A stretch of 60,189 bases of DNA from Actinomycetota bacterium. GTDB lineage: Bacteria; Actinomycetota; Thermoleophilia; Solirubrobacterales; Solirubrobacteraceae. Made by a program: the position numbers and the translations under genes. Position 1 is the stretch's first letter. Every line of letters begins with the position of its first letter. Under the pieces are notes generated by a model that saw nothing but the letters and a program-made list of their open reading frames with translations, did not search any database and was not told the origin of the DNA. Positions 50,287-58,574 of the stretch are shown here, one piece after another. The stretch lies in the NCBI GenBank assembly GCA_005885515.1, contig VAWK01000025.1:1-60189 (forward strand), written 5' to 3'.

Positions 50287-53200
50287 GTGACTGTAGGCGG
50301 ACGGGGTGGTATCCGGCGGACGGGAGCGGTTTCGCTCGTGGCCGCGTGCCTGTTGGCGGTAAACGCGCTGGCGGCCTCGCCGGCGCTCGGCGATGGAAGC
50401 TCCACGACGACGAGTCAGTGCGTGACCAAGCAGGGGCCCGTCGGCAGCCCGTTCGTCGACTGCGGCGGAGGACAGGTGTTCAACATCGTCCCGCCGGGGC
50501 AGACGGGGACGTATGACAGAGAAGACTTCCTCAAGGCGGAAGCGGGCCTGGGCTTCCCCGCCCACACGCGAGACCAGGAGCCGCTGTACGCCAACCTGCT
50601 CAAGGTCGCCCCGAACCTGAAGGCATCCGAAATCGGCAGCTTCTACAAGGACGCCGGCTTCACGACCGACCTGGCGCAGGCCGAACGCGTCGAGACCTTC
50701 CTGCCCCCGCACGACGGCACCGTGATCATCCGCGACAAGCAGTTCGGCGTGCCCCACATCTTCGGCAAGACCCGGGCCGACACCGAGTTCGGCTCGGGCT
50801 ACGCCTCGGCCGAGGACCGCCTGTTTCTGATGGACGTGCTGCGCCACGTCGGCAGGGCGCAGCTGACGTCGTTCATCGGACCGTCGGAAAGCAACGAGAA
50901 GATGGACTGCGAAGTCGCCTCGGCCGCCGGCTACAGCGAAGCCGAACTGCAGGAACAGGTCAACAACTTCCCGACCCAGCACCCGGATCCGATCACGATC
51001 GAAGGCAAACAGACGACCGAGGGCCAGCAGATCGTCAACGACGCCAACGCCTTCGACGAAGGCGTCAACTACTACGCCACCGAAGCGGCGCTCCCCGGCG
51101 GGGGCCCGAATCACGCCAAGATGCCGGCCGAGTACGAACTGCTACAGATCCCGCCGCCGGCGCCGCACTCGTCGACCGAATGGAAGGGCACCGACATCGT
51201 CGCCACGGCCACCCTGGTCCAGGCGATCTTCGCCACCGGTGGCGGCAACGAGACGGCCAGCGCGCTGCTGTACCAGTCGCTGGTCAACCGTTATGGACAG
51301 GAAAGGGGAGCGAAGATCTGGAGCGATCTTCGCTCCCAGAACGACCCCGGCGCGCAGGTCAGCATCAAAACTCCGTTCAACTACGAGCAGCTTCCCTCGA
51401 GCGTCGATCCCAACTCGCTGGCGATGCCCACGCAGCCCCACTCCGACGCATACGCGTTGGGCCACGAAGACTGCCAGACCTCCTTCATGGGCTCGCTGCC
51501 CGAACAGTTCAGCAGCGACGGCGTCACCGTGGACCTGACGCCGCTGCTGGGCGCCATCCGCTCGGGGATACCGGACGCCAGCAACGAGCTGATCGTCGAA
51601 GGCGCGCACACCGCGACGGGGCACCCGATCGCCGTGTTCGGGCCGCAGACCGGCTACTTCGTCCCTCAGCTGCTGCACGAGATCGACCTGCACGGTCCCG
51701 GCTTGCAGGCGCGGGGGGTGTCGTTCGCCGGCACCGAGGTGTTCGTCGAGCTGGGCCATGGCGTCGACTACGCCTGGAGCGCGACCTCGGCCGGTTCGGA
51801 CATCACCGACCAGCGGCTCGAGAAGCTCTGCAACACCGACGGTTCGCCGCCCACCCTGAAAAGCACGGCCTACATCTACAACGGCGTGTGCACGCCGATG
51901 TACGAGCGCACCGACACGCAGTTCGGCAAGCCCTCCGCCGGTGCGCCGGAACCGCCCGTGCTGCTGACGATCAAGATCGAGCGAACCGTCCACGGCCCGG
52001 TCATCGGCCGCACATACGCCAAGGACCCCGCCACCGGCCAGATCGTTCCGGTGGCCGTCTCCTCGCAGCGCTCGACCTTCGGCGATGAGCTCGGCTCGGC
52101 GCCCGCGTTCCTCGACTGGAACGACCCGGAAATCATCCACAGCGCCACCGACTTCCAGCGCGCGGCGGGCAAGGAGACCGGGACCTTCAACTGGACCTAC
52201 GTCGATTCCAAGAACGTCGCCTACTACATGTCGGGCGAGCTGCCGATCCGCAATCCCAGCGTCAATCCCAACTTCCCCACCTGGGGCACAGGTCAGTGGG
52301 AGTGGCAGGGGTTCGAGCCGATCGACCTCTCGGCCGCTGACCCGCACGTGCGTGCGAGCACGATTCCGGCCAGCGGCGGGATCGTCAACGGCACCTTCTC
52401 GAACGGCTACTTCACCAACTGGAACAACAAGGGAGCGCCGGGCTTCTCGGCGGCGGACAACAACTTCGCCTACGGCCCCGTGTACCGGGTGCAGTCGCTC
52501 AGCGATCGGGTCAAAGCGATCCTGAGCAAACGCAAGGCCACCCCCGTTGACATCGTCAACGCCATGGAGGATGGCGGCTCGGTCGACCTCGACGGCGCCC
52601 AGCTCATAGGCCCGGTGACCTCCGTGCTGAAGGACGTCAAACTGACGACGGCAGAGCAGCAGGTGCTGGGCATCCTGCAGACCTGGTCCCAGGACAAGAT
52701 CTGGGGACCCGGCGTGCCCGGGGCGCACAGGCGCGATCGCAGCGGCAGCGGCAGCTACGAACAGGGCAACGCGGTGGCGATCATGGACAAGCTCTATCCG
52801 CGCCTGGCCCATGCCGTGTTTGACCCATGGCTGTCACCGCGCCCCAACAGCGGCAATGAAGACAGCTTCGCTCAGCTGGCCGGCATCATGCCCCTAGTCG
52901 ATCTCCCCCGGGCCCAGGGCTCAGCCTACGACGGCGGCTGGGAGGGATACCTGCAGCGCTCGCTGCTGCAGGCGGTGAACCCGACGATCGCCAACGGCTA
53001 CTCACAGGTCTACTGCGGCGGGAGCAGCAGCGGCGGCAATGGCAGCCTCGCGTCCTGCCGGACGGCTCTGAAAGGCGCGCTCGACTCCGCGATCAGCCAG
53101 CTCACGAGCATCTACGGGAGCAGCAACCCCAACGCGTGGACGTGCTCGCGCAGCAACGAAACCGGCGGCCTGGAACCCGGCTCGGGCCAGGGCGACGGCG

Positions 53201-53334
53201 CCAAGTGCAACCCGGCGCTCGACGACATCCAATACAGCGCCGTCGGCGTTGGACACGTGCCCTCGATGCCGTGGGTCAACCGGCCGACCTTCCAGCAGGT
53301 CGTCCAGTACCCGGCCAGCCGCCCCGCCGAATAA
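50287..53334 (+). CDS. secreted penicillin-acylase-family Ntn hydrolase
   Basis: 1015 residues from GTG 50287 (GGGAGGT just upstream). A signal peptide (GAVSLVAACLLAVNALAASP) is followed by the alpha chain (VIIRDKQFGVPHIFGKTRAD; GSGYASAEDRLFLMDVLRHV). The catalytic N-terminal serine after self-cleavage is S432 in DASNELIVEGAHTATGHPIA. The beta chain has VELGHGVDYAWSATSAGSDI, IERTVHGPVIGRTY and GFSAADNNFAYGPVYRVQSL. Such enzymes cleave amides of acylated beta-lactams, acyl-homoserine lactones or lipopeptides. Substrate unknown. The element at 50108 likely controls it. Confidence 0.88.
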   Translation: MTVGGRGGIRRTGAVSLVAACLLAVNALAASPALGDGSSTTTSQCVTKQGPVGSPFVDCGGGQVFNIVPPGQTGTYDREDFLKAEAGLGFPAHTRDQEPLYANLLKVAPNLKASEIGSFYKDAGFTTDLAQAERVETFLPPHDGTVIIRDKQFGVPHIFGKTRADTEFGSGYASAEDRLFLMDVLRHVGRAQLTSFIGPSESNEKMDCEVASAAGYSEAELQEQVNNFPTQHPDPITIEGKQTTEGQQIVNDANAFDEGVNYYATEAALPGGGPNHAKMPAEYELLQIPPPAPHSSTEWKGTDIVATATLVQAIFATGGGNETASALLYQSLVNRYGQERGAKIWSDLRSQNDPGAQVSIKTPFNYEQLPSSVDPNSLAMPTQPHSDAYALGHEDCQTSFMGSLPEQFSSDGVTVDLTPLLGAIRSGIPDASNELIVEGAHTATGHPIAVFGPQTGYFVPQLLHEIDLHGPGLQARGVSFAGTEVFVELGHGVDYAWSATSAGSDITDQRLEKLCNTDGSPPTLKSTAYIYNGVCTPMYERTDTQFGKPSAGAPEPPVLLTIKIERTVHGPVIGRTYAKDPATGQIVPVAVSSQRSTFGDELGSAPAFLDWNDPEIIHSATDFQRAAGKETGTFNWTYVDSKNVAYYMSGELPIRNPSVNPNFPTWGTGQWEWQGFEPIDLSAADPHVRASTIPASGGIVNGTFSNGYFTNWNNKGAPGFSAADNNFAYGPVYRVQSLSDRVKAILSKRKATPVDIVNAMEDGGSVDLDGAQLIGPVTSVLKDVKLTTAEQQVLGILQTWSQDKIWGPGVPGAHRRDRSGSGSYEQGNAVAIMDKLYPRLAHAVFDPWLSPRPNSGNEDSFAQLAGIMPLVDLPRAQGSAYDGGWEGYLQRSLLQAVNPTIANGYSQVYCGGSSSGGNGSLASCRTALKGALDSAISQLTSIYGSSNPNAWTCSRSNETGGLEPGSGQGDGAKCNPALDDIQYSAVGVGHVPSMPWVNRPTFQQVVQYPASRPAE

Positions 53335-53385
53335 CCAACCCGAACGCCCGACCGTCCGCGTCCGGCGCACCCGGCCCGCGAGTGC

Positions 53386-53868
53386 CTATGCGCTGCGCGA
53401 GCCTTTCCGCGCGAGCTTGAAGAACCCGAGGCCGAAGTCCTGGTTGCAGGTCATGGTCGTCCTCGTGTCGTGGCATGAGAGGCTTTGCGGAAACACGAGC
53501 TGCTGATTGGTCGGCAGGGTTTCGCCACGCCGGCGCAGCGTGAGTTTGATGGCTTTCGCTTTGCCGCTCGGGCGCAGCCGGTAGCCGCGTCCGGAAGCGA
53601 GCAGCTCGCAGGCGACGTTGTTGGGGGAGGGGGTCCACAGGCAGCGGATGTTGCCGCTGGGCGTGGAGAAGTGGCACGCCACTTTTGACCTGTTGGGGCG
53701 GCTGCACGCGAAGTGGCCAGACGCGCCCCGCGCCCCGGATGCGCTCGCCGACCCGGATTGATCGAGCGCGGATACGAGCAGCCACACCGCAGCAGTCATC
53801 GCGGCGACCGCCAGCGGGGCTTCCACGCGGGCCAACGAGCTGTTCCTACCGAGCGAACGCCTGCTCAC
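53386..53868 (-). CDS. cysteine-rich exported protein (DUF6636-like)
   Basis: 160 residues with a basic start and a membrane/signal segment (LAVAAMTAAVWLLVSALDQ). Six cysteines follow (FACSRPN, VACHFSTPSGNIRCLW, NNVACELLAS, SLSCHD, MTCNQDFG), in a pattern matching DUF6636-like secreted proteins, with TPSGNIRC as the hallmark. It probably folds as a disulfide-linked small beta domain outside the membrane. Convergent with the acylase gene. Confidence 0.65.
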   Translation of the reverse strand: MSRRSLGRNSSLARVEAPLAVAAMTAAVWLLVSALDQSGSASASGARGASGHFACSRPNRSKVACHFSTPSGNIRCLWTPSPNNVACELLASGRGYRLRPSGKAKAIKLTLRRRGETLPTNQQLVFPQSLSCHDTRTTMTCNQDFGLGFFKLARKGSRSA

Positions 53869-54006
53869 AGCGCCACCAAGCTAACAGCGGGTGCGGCGGT
53901 CGATCGTCCGGTACACAACAAACTGCGCCGCGCCGCCCGAACAAGCGCCTCGCGGAACAAATTTTGGGTCGCGCCGCGAGTGTGGCGCTCGTAGGATGCG
54001 CGCGGC

Positions 54007-54834
54007 GTGGTCGAAGTCCGCATCAGCGAGCTACGGCGGATCGGGGCGGGACGCGAGGCGGAGGTCTACTGCCTGGACGAGCGTCGCGTCCTGCGCCTGG
54101 CGCGCACCGCCGCACTGCGCGCGGAGGTCGAGCGCGAGCGGGTCGCGTTGCTCGCGGCCCGGCGCTGCGGCGCTCCCGCTCCGGCCGTGTTCGAGCGAAT
54201 GGATGTCGACGGCCGCCCCGGCCTGGTGCTCGAGCGCCTCGACGCCCACGATCTGCTTGCGGGCATGCTGCGCCGGCCGTGGGAGATCGCCCGCGTCCCG
54301 GGGGCCCTCGCGGGGCTGCACACATCACTGCATGAGACGGTCGCGCCGGCGGAGTTGCCCGACCTACGAACAGAGGTGGCGGAACGCCTCCAGTCGGGAC
54401 TCGTTCCACGCGATGTACGCGACGCGGCCCTGCGGGCGCTGCAACAGCTTCCGGACGGTGACCGCCTGTGCCACGGCGACTTTCACCCCGGCAACGTGCT
54501 GCGGCGCCGACGCGGCGGCTATGTGGTGATCGATTGGAAGGCCGCCACGCGCGGAGACCCCGCGGGGGACGTGGCGCGGACCCGGCTGCTGCTCCTCGGC
54601 GCGTGGATTCCGGGCGCTGGGCCACGACAGCTCCAGCTTTTGCTCACGCCTTTTCGCTGGGCGCTCTACGCCGCCTACTTGCGGGCATATCAGCGCCAGC
54701 GCGAGCTCGAGCGCTCCGCCATCATCGCCTGGGTGCCCGTGCTGGCGGCCGCCCGCCTCTCCTACGACATCCCACAGGAGCGGACACCCATGCTCGCACT
54801 GGCTCGGCGCGGCCTACACGACCGACGCGCCTAA
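54007..54834 (+). CDS. aminoglycoside-phosphotransferase-family kinase
   Basis: 275 residues starting at GTG 54007. The kinase-fold motifs LCHGDFHPGNVL (catalytic loop) and VVIDWKAATRGDPAGDVA (metal-binding D) are those of the APH/choline-kinase family. The N-terminal lobe has a conserved Gly-rich loop (GAGREAEVYCL) and LVLERLDAHDLLAGML. Targets range from aminoglycosides to choline or fructosamine; resistance cannot be claimed from the sequence. Confidence 0.87.
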   Translation: MVEVRISELRRIGAGREAEVYCLDERRVLRLARTAALRAEVERERVALLAARRCGAPAPAVFERMDVDGRPGLVLERLDAHDLLAGMLRRPWEIARVPGALAGLHTSLHETVAPAELPDLRTEVAERLQSGLVPRDVRDAALRALQQLPDGDRLCHGDFHPGNVLRRRRGGYVVIDWKAATRGDPAGDVARTRLLLLGAWIPGAGPRQLQLLLTPFRWALYAAYLRAYQRQRELERSAIIAWVPVLAAARLSYDIPQERTPMLALARRGLHDRRA

Positions 54835-55006
54835 AGGGGTCCTCGTAGACGAACGGGCAACCTCCCGGCAGCACACAACGAGTGCTCCACGTCGCGCAAA
54901 GCAGCCTCGTTCTTGTGTGGGTCTGCTGGGCGAAAGCTAACGCTCAGGGCTCCAACGGCCGTTCGTTCAGATGACCTGTTGCCATTGCGAGCCTGGGAGG
55001 TTGCAG

Positions 55007-55828
55007 ATGAGTAAGCGCGGCAACGAAGAACGAATTCGCGCGCGGATGCGCGCCTCGCGCCCCGCCGAGGTCACGGTGTCGCATTGGCCGGCCGGGCAGG
55101 CGCCCGAGCAGTTTGTCCCGGGCGACTTCAGCTTGCACCGCGCGACCGCGACGAAGGGACGCGGCGGGGCCACCACGGCGCTTGGCAAGTTGATTCAGGC
55201 AGGAGAGCGCGCTCGCTTCGGAAACAGCGACTTTGCGCGCTGGACCCACTCGACCCTGATCGTGTCTGAGCGTGGCGACATCTGTGAGGCGATCGAGTCG
55301 GGGGTTGCGCTGGACAACATCGAGAAGTACCGCGGCAGCGACTACCTCGTCGTGCATGTCAGCGCCTCGCCGGTGCAGCGCGAGCTTGCGTGCGGCTTCG
55401 CCAAGACGCGCGTGGGAGACGCGTACGGGGTCGTGAACTTCATCGGCCTGGCATTCCAGGCGCTGTTCGGCTGGAGCCTGTCGATCCACATGGACGGACA
55501 GTTCATCTGCTCGGGATTGGTGTCTCGCGCGACGGAGAAGTACATCGATGCCTATCCGCGCAGTCCGGAGAACATGATGCCCGGCGACCTGGCCTACTTC
55601 TGGGGCGCCACTTCGGGCGAGCCGCTGCCGGCGCTCGGGTTCATCGGACGGCTGCTCAACCTTCTGGTCGCCTTCGTGGATCTGTTCCGCCGCCGCAAGG
55701 GGGATCCGGCGCCGGATCCCGGCCATCCGCAGCCACCGGCTGCGCCACCACCGCCGGCCGAGAAGGCCGCTCCGCACGGTGGCGCCGGCGAGCAGCAAGA
55801 GATGGTCGCTGCGGGCCGACGGCGCTAG
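55007..55828 (+). CDS. YiiX-like papain-fold amidase
   Basis: 273 residues from ATG 55007 (TGGGAGG upstream). The permuted papain-like (YiiX/NlpC superfamily) core contains H in DFARWTHSTLIVSERGD and the catalytic Cys in DGQFICSGLVSRATEKY, with DLAYFWGATSGE after it. Such enzymes act on lipid or cell-wall amide bonds. The C-terminal ~70 residues hold a hydrophobic stretch (FIGRLLNLLVAFVDLFRRR) and a Pro/Ala-rich tail, so it may be membrane-attached. Confidence 0.8.
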   Translation: MSKRGNEERIRARMRASRPAEVTVSHWPAGQAPEQFVPGDFSLHRATATKGRGGATTALGKLIQAGERARFGNSDFARWTHSTLIVSERGDICEAIESGVALDNIEKYRGSDYLVVHVSASPVQRELACGFAKTRVGDAYGVVNFIGLAFQALFGWSLSIHMDGQFICSGLVSRATEKYIDAYPRSPENMMPGDLAYFWGATSGEPLPALGFIGRLLNLLVAFVDLFRRRKGDPAPDPGHPQPPAAPPPPAEKAAPHGGAGEQQEMVAAGRRR

Positions 55829-55844
55829 CTTTAGATCCCGCGTC

Positions 55845-56639
55845 TCACAGCGAGGCCTCGACCTGCGCGGGCTTGGGTCCGAGCCCGCGCAGCGCGGCCT
55901 CGATGCGAGAGCGCGCGCAGCGCGGCCTCGATGCGCGAGATCACGGTCTCGAGCACCGTCGCGCGCGCGAAGGGCTTTGACTCGGCGGCGATCACCTGCC
56001 ACGGCGCCGGTGCGTGGTCGGTCTCGGCGAGCATCTCCTCGATCGCCTGCTCGTAGTCGGCGCGCCGGGACAGGTTGCGCCAGTCCTCGCCTGTCAGCTT
56101 CCAGCGCTTGAGCGGGTCGCGCTCGCGCGCGCGAAAGCGGTACAGCTGCTCGTCCTCAGAGACGTGCCAGAACTTCACCAGCACCGTGCCCTCGGTCGCG
56201 AGGTCGGTCTCCCGCTGCACGATCTGCGGGTAAGCGCGTCGCCACTCCGCCTCGGTTGCGAATCCCTCCACCGCTCCACCAGCACCCTGCCGTACCACGA
56301 GCGGTCCATCACGGTCATGCCGCCCCAGCCGGGCAGCGGCGGCGCGAACCGCTTCAGGAAGTGATGGCGCTTCTAATCCGGCGTCGGCGAGCCGAACTGC
56401 GCCACGCGCACGTGCCGCGGGTCCAGCGGGCTCACCAGCCGCCTGATCGCGCCTCCCTTGCCCGACGCGTCCCAGCCCTCGAACAGCACGCACAGCGGCG
56501 GCCCCAGCTCGGGCCCTTCGAGCAGCCCGCCGACTGGAGCCGGAGAGCGAGGAGGCGGCCCTGGGCCTCGAGCACGCGCTCCTGCCCCTCGTGTGCACCG
56601 AGCTTGAGACTGAGGTCTGCGTCTTTCAGCGAGGCCATG
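55845..56639 (-). pseudogene. ppk2: PPK2 (polyphosphate kinase 2) gene, multiply disrupted
   Basis: The family signature is split over frames. From ATG 56639: MASLKDADLSLKLGAHEGQE, then a shift to VLFEGWDASGKGGAIRRLVS (Walker A region) and SPTPD, where an amber codon replaces E before KRHHFL. GWGGMTVMDRSWYGRVLVER follows (a Walker B-like region), then a second shift before VEGFATEAEWRRAYPQIVQR. KFWHVSEDEQ lacks one residue of KFWLHVSEDEQ. Near the 3' end a 29-bp tandem duplication (55886-55906 repeated at 55915-55935) adds another frame change; removing it restores a normal C-terminus ending at 55845. No active enzyme can be made. Confidence 0.8.
55886..55935. repeat. 29-bp-period tandem duplication
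   Basis: GCGCAGCGCGGCCTCGATGC occurs at 55886-55905 and again 29 bp on at 55915-55934, inside the PPK2 remnant. The duplicated amino acids (RIEAAL) appear twice and the reading frame is lost. Confidence 0.75.
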
Positions 56640-56764
56640 CGGTCTCGCCCGCCTCGGCGCCGGCCTCGGCGGCCTCGCCGGTGATCAGCCTGGCGCCGCG
56701 GCCGTGCGAGGGCCGTTCGGGAATGCGCGAGCAGCCGCCGGCCGGCCCGCATCGCACCCGCGCG

Positions 56765-58540
56765 CTAGCCCTGAAATCGCACGGATCGCCGCGCGGTGGC
56801 CCCGATCGCGCTCCGCAGATCTCCGGGCGCACCGGTCGGCGACCCGGCGTCGAGCTCGTCCGCCAGGAGCGGGGCGAGCTGCAGGAATGCATCCGCTACC
56901 CGGGGGTCGAAGTGCGTTCCGCTGCCGAGCGCAATCTCGGCCAGAGCCTCCTCGACCCGCCACGGCTCCTTATAGGGCCGCTTGGAGAGCAGGGCGTCAT
57001 ATACGTCGCAGACGGCGCAGATGCGGCCGACCAAGGGAATCTCCTCGCCTTTCATGCCCGCCGGGTAGCCGCTGCCGTCCCAGCGCTCGTGATGCGTCCG
57101 TGCGATGTCCTCAGCCATCTGGACCAAGGGGTTGGCCGAGTGGGCGAGCATATCGGCGCCGGTCGTGGTGTGGGTCTGCTGGATCGCCCACTCTTCGGAG
57201 TCGAGCTTGCCCGGCTTGAGCAGGACCTTGTCGGGAACGCCGATCTTTCCGATGTCGTGCATCGCGCTCGCATGGCGGAGCATCTCGGCCTCGGCCGGGC
57301 TCCATCCGATCGCGAGCGCGAGACGCTGGCAGAGGATCCCGATGCGGCGGATGTGCTCGCCCGTCTCCGCGTCACGGGACTCGATCGCCTGCGCCAGGCG
57401 CTGTATCAGCTCAAGCTGGCTTTCGCGCAGCCGGTGAGAGAAGGCGTTGCGCTCGATGAAGGCGCCGACGTAGTTCGCCGCCACCATGCCGACCGTGCCG
57501 AGCGCCAGCGCCGCGAGCGGATAGGTGAGGACGACGATCGCCCCGGAGTCAAAGGCGGCCTGCGCGAGCAGCAGGTACGCCGCGGCGAGGCCCAGGGCCA
57601 CGAGCGTGGATGAGAGCACGCGGAGCCTGAGTGAGGCCAAGGGGGCTACCGCGCCGCCGAGCAGGATCGCGACCAGCGCCAGCCACCCTGGAGCCGGTCG
57701 AAGCGGGTTGCCGTGCAGTGCCGTCCAGATCGCGTTGGCCTGGACCTCGGCTCCCGACATCGGCTTGGCCGTCGCGGTTGAGGTGGGATGGACGTCCTGC
57801 AGCGTCGGTGCCGACGCGCCGACGACGACGACCTTGCCGGCAAACGCCCGCGGAGCCACGCGCCGCTGCAGGACATCGGAGAAGGAGACCGTCCTGATCG
57901 CGCCAGGCGGGCCGCGAAAGTCAATCCATGCGTTGCCGCGGGTGAAGTGCGAGCGCGAGACGGCATGCGCGTCGGTTTGGGCGGCGGCCAGCGCGAGGCT
58001 CTCGAGGCCCAGCATCGAGTGTGGGTAGCGGCGGATCACGCCGTCGGCGTCTGCCGGGAGATTGCTGGCGGCGGCGATGGCGTGAACGCGCCTGAGATTG
58101 GCGTCGCCGCCGAGCACATTCGTTCTGCCGCCGGCGTCGACTTCGGTCGTGGCGAGCACGACCTTGCCCGCGCGGCCGATCGCTTCATAGAGTGCGAGGT
58201 CATCGCGTGGGCCGAGACGGCTCGGCTCGGTGAACTGGACATCGTAGACGATCGTGCTGGCGCCATCGGCGTGCAGCCGTTCGATCATCGCGGCATGCAG
58301 AGAGCGCGGAAACGGCCACTGCTGGCGCAGATCGGAGAAGGTCTTTTCATCGATCGCCACCACCGTGACGTCGGCGGGGGGCCGGGACGTGCCGCGCAGG
58401 GAGAAGCGCAAGTCGACGGATTCGTTCTCGAACTGAGGCCAGACGTCGAGCGCGTACGCGCCAACGCCGACCGTCATGGCCGAGGCGGCAGCGACGGCAA
58501 TTGCCAGCGTCTTCGAGGCTCCGGTAAGACGACGGCTCAA
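56765..58540 (-). CDS. CHASE2-HD-GYP c-di-GMP phosphodiesterase
   Basis: 591 residues. After an N-terminal membrane anchor (TLAIAVAAASAMTVGVGAYA) a CHASE2 domain spans about 30-280 (VTVVAIDEKTFSDLRQQWPF, FAGKVVVVGASAPTLQDVHP). Three membrane helices at about 290-365 follow, then an HD-GYP domain at about 380-560: H428-D429 in AMHDIGKIGVPD, H483-H484 in THHERWDGSGYPAG. Those are the metal and GYP-type residues of c-di-GMP phosphodiesterases (here SGYP). CHASE2 senses an extracytoplasmic signal. It lies 34 bp behind the propeller/FecR-like gene and is probably co-transcribed. Confidence 0.9.
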   Translation of the reverse strand: MSRRLTGASKTLAIAVAAASAMTVGVGAYALDVWPQFENESVDLRFSLRGTSRPPADVTVVAIDEKTFSDLRQQWPFPRSLHAAMIERLHADGASTIVYDVQFTEPSRLGPRDDLALYEAIGRAGKVVLATTEVDAGGRTNVLGGDANLRRVHAIAAASNLPADADGVIRRYPHSMLGLESLALAAAQTDAHAVSRSHFTRGNAWIDFRGPPGAIRTVSFSDVLQRRVAPRAFAGKVVVVGASAPTLQDVHPTSTATAKPMSGAEVQANAIWTALHGNPLRPAPGWLALVAILLGGAVAPLASLRLRVLSSTLVALGLAAAYLLLAQAAFDSGAIVVLTYPLAALALGTVGMVAANYVGAFIERNAFSHRLRESQLELIQRLAQAIESRDAETGEHIRRIGILCQRLALAIGWSPAEAEMLRHASAMHDIGKIGVPDKVLLKPGKLDSEEWAIQQTHTTTGADMLAHSANPLVQMAEDIARTHHERWDGSGYPAGMKGEEIPLVGRICAVCDVYDALLSKRPYKEPWRVEEALAEIALGSGTHFDPRVADAFLQLAPLLADELDAGSPTGAPGDLRSAIGATARRSVRFQG

Positions 58541-58574
58541 CTATTGCTCCCCACCGCGCGGCGCAGGCTGCGGC

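Noticed and set aside
51142..52812. 556-codon minus-strand open frame
   Set aside because: Shadow of the acylase-family gene; composition is the complement of its codons.
54007..54834. Antibiotic-resistance call for the phosphotransferase
   Set aside because: Family members phosphorylate many substrates; nothing in the sequence points to an aminoglycoside.
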